Origin: JAGNRR01 sp964612525
Lineage (GTDB): Bacteria > Bacteroidota > Bacteroidia > Chitinophagales > Chitinophagaceae
Assembly (NCBI GenBank): GCA_964612525.1
Contig: CAZTCQ010000061.1
Span: 1-16,976 of the forward strand
Direction: 5' to 3'
DNA length: 16,976 nt
Below the pieces are notes generated by a model. It saw nothing but the letters and a program-made list of their open reading frames with translations, was not told where the DNA came from and did not search any database. The number at the start of each line of letters is the position of its first letter. Position 1 is the first letter of the stretch. Of the stretch, positions 13,591-16,976 are shown one piece after another. The position numbers and the translations under genes are program-made.

Positions 13591-14481
13591 ATGAAAGTCT
13601 CTGGATTCACCTTCGTGCGCAATGCAATTTTGTATGACTACCCTATCCTAGAGGCGATTCAATCCATCTTGCCCTTGTGTGACGAACTAGTTGTGGCCGT
13701 TGGAAATTCTGAGGATAAAACGCTGGAACTCATTCAATCCATTCCAGATTCCAAAATAAGAATCATAGAAACCATATGGGATGACTCATTAAGAGAAGGC
13801 GGGGCTGTCCTAGCTGTCGAAACTCAAAAGGCATTTGAGGCAATTGCAACAAATTCAGATTGGGCTTTTTACATTCAAGGTGATGAAGTCATTCATGAAA
13901 AATACATTCCGGTCATTCGAGAAGCGATGCAAACACATCTTGAAAATAAAAAAGTAGATGGGCTTCTGTTTCACTACAAACATTTTTACGGCTCGTATCA
14001 ATACACTGGAAATTCAAGCAGCTGGTATCCTCATGAAATAAGAGTAATTCGAAATGACAAGGCTATCTATTCCTACCGAGATGCACAAGGTTTTAGAAAA
14101 AATAAAAATAGCACGCCACAAGGAGAAAAACTCAGTGTAAAAAAAGTGGAAGCATGGGTCTATCACTATGGCTGGGTCAAAGAACCCAGAGCCATGCAAG
14201 AAAAGCAGAAAACGTTTCAAAAATTATGGCATAGTAACGAAGAAGCCAAAAAGCGCGCCGGAACAGAAGAACTTTATCATTATGAAAAAAACCTTCACTC
14301 CTTATCCAAATTTGAAGACACCCATCCTGCCGTGATGCAATCTAGAGTTAAGCGATTGAATTGGGATTTTAAATACGACCCAAAGCTCCATAAAAAAACA
14401 GCAAAAGAACGTTTTAAGCAATTTTGTAAAAAAGTGTTGGGGCTCAATTTTAACTATCAGAATTATAAGGTGATTCCCTAG
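13591..14481 (+). CDS. Family 2-like (GT-A) glycosyltransferase
   Basis: A 296-residue protein without a signal peptide or membrane span. The opening VSGFTFVRNA (3-12) is the GT2-style beta-strand, followed by DELVVAVGNSEDKTLELI (31-48), where the acidic residues would contact the nucleotide sugar. WAFYIQGDEVIHEKY (91-105) contains the Asp-Glu pair (98-99) replacing the DxD metal-binding motif. Later parts (YHYGWVKEPRAMQEKQ, 'HSLSKFEDTHPAVM') are shared by Bacteroidota GT2 proteins. It probably transfers a sugar to a glycan or lipid acceptor at the inner face of the membrane; donor and acceptor are unknown. No polysaccharide cluster is present. Its stop (TAG 14479-14481) is 117 bases before the true S46 start. 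Confidence 0.85.
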   Translation: MKVSGFTFVRNAILYDYPILEAIQSILPLCDELVVAVGNSEDKTLELIQSIPDSKIRIIETIWDDSLREGGAVLAVETQKAFEAIATNSDWAFYIQGDEVIHEKYIPVIREAMQTHLENKKVDGLLFHYKHFYGSYQYTGNSSSWYPHEIRVIRNDKAIYSYRDAQGFRKNKNSTPQGEKLSVKKVEAWVYHYGWVKEPRAMQEKQKTFQKLWHSNEEAKKRAGTEELYHYEKNLHSLSKFEDTHPAVMQSRVKRLNWDFKYDPKLHKKTAKERFKQFCKKVLGLNFNYQNYKVIP

Positions 14482-14501
14482 TGACCGCTTATCCAAGTTT
14501 T

Positions 14502-14528
14502 AGCTTCTATCTCAGAAAAATAGAGGCT
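14502..14528 (+). other. Hairpin between the glycosyltransferase and S46 genes
   Basis: AGCTTCTAT (14502-14510) pairs with ATAGAGGCT (14520-14528), nine pairs with one G-T wobble, around a nine-base loop. No T-run follows. It lies just upstream of a candidate -7 element and may act as a weak terminator or regulatory structure. Confidence 0.35.
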
Positions 14529-14535
14529 CGTCCAT

Positions 14536-14543
14536 TATATTTG
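14536..14543 (+). promoter_or_regulatory. Candidate -7 element for the S46 peptidase gene
   Basis: TATATTTG is an exact TAnnTTTG match about 54 bases before the chosen ATG at 14598. No TTG at the -33 position was found. Its position inside the 5' extension of the open frame supports the downstream ATG as the real start. Confidence 0.4.
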
Positions 14544-14597
14544 TCTATCTCGAAATTAATATATAAATCGAGGGAGATTAAAACAAAAATATACTTT

Positions 14598-16748
14598 ATG
14601 AAACGAATTCTTTTTGCCCTTTTGGGTGTACTCCTTTTTGCTCCAGCACGCGCTGATAAGGGAATGTGGATACCGATGCTTATCGGTCAAAATTTTGAAC
14701 AAATGCAAAAGCTAGGTTGGAAAGGAACCGCTGATGATATCTATAGTGTAAACAAAAGTTCGCTCAAAGATGCTATCGTTCATTTCGGAGGAGGTTGCAC
14801 GGCTGAAATGATTTCGGCGGACGGACTTTTAATGACAAATCACCACTGCGGCTATGGAAATATTTCTGCTTTAAGTACGGTAGAAAATAATTATTTGATG
14901 AATGGCTTTGTAGCCAATACCAAAGAAGCTGAACTTCCGGCTCCTGGCCTAAGCGTTAAGTTTTTAATCCGAATGGAAGACGTGACGAAGCGAGTACGTC
15001 GCAAAATTGGCGATGCCTATGGTGCCGACGTAAACAAGCGCCTGCGAGAAATCAGTAAAACAATTCAAAAAGAAAATGACAATGACGGAGCCTACAGAGT
15101 AGACGTGCGCAGTTTTTATTCAGGGAATAAATATTATATGTTCGTTTATGAAGTGTACACCGATGTGCGTTTAGTAGCCGCTCCTCCAGAAAGCTTAGGA
15201 AAATTTGGTGGTGATACGGACAACTGGATGTGGCCTCGTCACACTTGTGATTTCAGTATGTTCCGAGTATATTCTGACAATAATAATCGCCCAGCGGCTT
15301 ATTCTAAAAACAATCGTCCTTTTCACCCCAAGCACCACTTACCGGTTTCATTGAAAGGTGTTGAAAATGGAGACTATGCCATGATTATGGGTTATCCTGG
15401 GCGCACTTCGCGCTATCTAACTTCTCATGGTATTGATTTATCTATCAATGAGTTCAACCCAACTATCGTAAAAATTAGAGACAAGCGATTGGGCGTGATG
15501 CGTGAAGTAATGGATCGTAAACCGGCGGTTGACTTACAGTATGCTTCTACTTATGCTTCTGTAGCTAACTACTGGAAATATTTTATTGGGCAAACAGAAC
15601 AGCTCAAGCGCTTGAAAATCTATGATCAAAAAATGGATGAAGAAACTGAGTTTAAACGTTGGGCCAGAAAAGAAGCCCGCTATCTCAAAAACTTATTCCC
15701 GGATTATTCCGAAGCCTATGCTTCTTATAAGCCGTATGTGAAACATTATTTATACTTCTACGAAGCTTTCGGTTCTCCGAAGTTGACTCAACTAGCGTTG
15801 CGAGCTTCTGGACTTAAAAAATTAATTGATAGCAAAGCAGAAGCCAGTAAAATTGAAAAAGCAATTGCTGGATTGAAAAAAACTAGAGCGTCCATGATTA
15901 AATCAATGGACCCAGAATTAGATCAAAATTTATTCGCGGCCATGAACCAAATGTTCTACGAGGACGTACCCGTTGCGCAACACCCAAGCATTTTTTCGAC
16001 AGAAATATTTAAGAAATACGGAACAGGCGGAAATGAAAATACATTTAAAAATTACGCAAGTGATTTGTATCAAAATACAGCCTTACTAAATGACGAGGCC
16101 TTTGAGACCTTAACAACGGCTAGTAATATAGACCAATTACTTCAAGACCCAGCTATCGTCTACGCAATGAATGTAAATGATAATTGGAAAAAAAATTACG
16201 CTGACATTATTACAGATTATCGTTATGAGCGTTTTGAATTAGACCGTGCGTATCAAGGTGGTTTGCTCGAAAAAAATAAAGGAACGCTAATGTCTCCCGA
16301 CGCCAATAGCACCATGCGCGTTAGCTATGGTAATGTAAAAGCATACCAACCTAAAGATGGTGTAAGTTTTTCTCATTATACTACGGCAGACGGACTTATG
16401 GAAAAATACAAGCCAGGTGATAAAGAATTTGACTTGCAAACCAAAATCGTTGACTTAGTGCGCAACAAAGACTTTGGCGACTATGCCAATAGCAAAGGCG
16501 AACTCGTTACATGTTTTATCACAAATAATGATATTACGGGAGGTAATTCCGGAAGTCCAGTAATCAACGGAAACGGTGAATGGATCGGAGCGGCCTTTGA
16601 CGGAAACTGGGAAGCTATGAGCGGGGATATCGCTTTTGACAAACGATTTAAGAGAACGATTATAGTAGATGCTCGCTACATTATGTGGGTAATAGATAAA
16701 GTACTCGGAGGTCGTCCGTTGTTGGATGAGATGACGATTCGGAATTAG
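14598..16748 (+). CDS. dpp7: S46 family dipeptidyl peptidase, DPP7 type
   Basis: A 716-residue periplasmic serine exopeptidase that removes dipeptides from peptide N-termini. The signal peptide is 1-19 (MKRILFALLGVLLFAPARA), followed by DKGMWIPMLI, the family's mature start. Catalytic residues are His82/His83 in MTNHHCGYG (79-87), Asp218 in MWPRHTCDFSMF (211-222) and Ser651 in TGGNSGSPV (647-655). The alpha-helical cap lies between about 300 and 560. Eighteen residues after the serine is Gly669 in AAFDGNWE. In Porphyromonas this position is Gly in DPP7 (hydrophobic P1) and Arg in DPP11 (acidic P1), so DPP7-like specificity is expected. Length is normal. The open frame extends back to a GTG at 14481, but that adds 39 residues before a perfect signal peptide, so the ATG at 14598 is chosen. 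The enzyme probably feeds dipeptides to the cell in protein-degrading growth. Confidence 0.95.
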   Translation: MKRILFALLGVLLFAPARADKGMWIPMLIGQNFEQMQKLGWKGTADDIYSVNKSSLKDAIVHFGGGCTAEMISADGLLMTNHHCGYGNISALSTVENNYLMNGFVANTKEAELPAPGLSVKFLIRMEDVTKRVRRKIGDAYGADVNKRLREISKTIQKENDNDGAYRVDVRSFYSGNKYYMFVYEVYTDVRLVAAPPESLGKFGGDTDNWMWPRHTCDFSMFRVYSDNNNRPAAYSKNNRPFHPKHHLPVSLKGVENGDYAMIMGYPGRTSRYLTSHGIDLSINEFNPTIVKIRDKRLGVMREVMDRKPAVDLQYASTYASVANYWKYFIGQTEQLKRLKIYDQKMDEETEFKRWARKEARYLKNLFPDYSEAYASYKPYVKHYLYFYEAFGSPKLTQLALRASGLKKLIDSKAEASKIEKAIAGLKKTRASMIKSMDPELDQNLFAAMNQMFYEDVPVAQHPSIFSTEIFKKYGTGGNENTFKNYASDLYQNTALLNDEAFETLTTASNIDQLLQDPAIVYAMNVNDNWKKNYADIITDYRYERFELDRAYQGGLLEKNKGTLMSPDANSTMRVSYGNVKAYQPKDGVSFSHYTTADGLMEKYKPGDKEFDLQTKIVDLVRNKDFGDYANSKGELVTCFITNNDITGGNSGSPVINGNGEWIGAAFDGNWEAMSGDIAFDKRFKRTIIVDARYIMWVIDKVLGGRPLLDEMTIRN

Positions 16749-16765
16749 ACTTTTTTGAAATAATT

Positions 16766-16796
16766 AAAAGGCTATCTTGATGGATAGCCTTTTTTT
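16766..16796 (+). terminator. Rho-independent terminator after the S46 gene
   Basis: AAAAGGCTATC (16766-16776) and GATAGCCTTTT (16783-16793) form a perfect 11-bp stem with a six-base loop (TTGATG), followed by a continuous run of Ts (16790-16796). It starts 18 bases after the peptidase stop. Confidence 0.9.
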
Positions 16797-16828
16797 ATTT
16801 AGCTCAAAAAGAAATTACCTTTACGTTT

Positions 16829-16976
16829 GTGTCGAAAATTATAAAGTGTCTAATACCGTTTGTAACTATTATACTCCTCACCCATTGCAAAAGTGATAAC
16901 ACATCATGGGCAGTAGCTAGCGATGAAGACTTCTGCGAAAGCATACACCGAAACGACAGTCTTAGTTTGAGTAGTG
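16829..16976 (+). CDS. Probable lipoprotein, N-terminal part (runs off the window)
   Basis: An open frame from a GTG at 16829 continues to the window edge without a stop. Its 49 residues start MSKIIKCLIPFVTIILLTHC: a basic lead, a hydrophobic stretch, and a cysteine at 20 preceded by LLTH, followed by the polar KSDNTSW. This looks like a signal peptidase II lipoprotein signal, although His at -1 is unusual. No in-frame ATG is available. TACGTTTG at 16822-16829 matches the -7 element but overlaps the GTG, so either the promoter match or the start is wrong. The mature part (SDEDFCESIHRNDS) is too short to assign. Confidence 0.5.
   Translation, partial: MSKIIKCLIPFVTIILLTHCKSDNTSWAVASDEDFCESIHRNDSLSLSS

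Noticed and set aside
14481..14597. Upstream GTG start that would lengthen the S46 peptidase by 39 residues
   Set aside because: It would bury a textbook signal peptide beginning at 14598, and the extension contains a hairpin and a promoter-like element.

Overview
This AT-rich window comes from a member of the Bacteroidota, probably a free-living flavobacterium or cytophagian. The signs are a type IX secretion (T9SS) C-terminal sorting domain on an RCC1-repeat protein, an S46 dipeptidyl peptidase, a LytS-like kinase/LytTR regulator pair, start codons without clear Shine-Dalgarno sequences, and several exact matches to the Bacteroidota -7 promoter element (TAnnTTTG). No rRNA, tRNA, insertion sequence, phage gene or CRISPR array was seen. 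No gene-free stretch exceeds about 205 bases.

Left part (1-3734, all rightward): the possible tail of an upstream gene is followed by a good promoter containing an inverted repeat. Then come an ATP-grasp-like ligase and an M14 succinylglutamate desuccinylase/aspartoacylase-type amidohydrolase, fused stop-to-start (TAAATG). After these lie a META-domain lipoprotein, a YbjQ-family protein, and an unlisted 43-residue single-pass membrane ORF. A WYL-domain regulator (3738-4742, leftward) converges on this block. It diverges from an unrecognised 193-residue protein that ends at a perfect 13-bp hairpin.

Middle part (5647-10287): a stand-alone RnfD/NqrB-like membrane protein and a DUF2330 periplasmic protein form a two-gene operon. 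No other Rnf/Nqr subunit is present and the usual flavin-attachment motif is missing. Convergent to them is a secreted seven-bladed RCC1 beta-propeller with a T9SS sorting tail, followed by an outer-membrane beta-barrel gene on the same strand.

Right part (10439-16976, all rightward): a LytS/YehU-type histidine kinase overlaps its LytTR response regulator. A BON-LysM protein similar to E. coli Kbp follows and ends at a strong terminator. Next come an unrecognised seven-helix membrane protein, a GT-A-type glycosyltransferase, and an S46 peptidase whose specificity residue is Gly (DPP7 type), closed by another terminator. The window ends inside a probable lipoprotein gene.

Most of this is ordinary chromosomal content. 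The two places that could hide something undescribed are the ATP-grasp/amidohydrolase cassette (possible make-and-break of an unknown amide) and the orphan RnfD-like/DUF2330 pair (possible minimal membrane redox or transport module).
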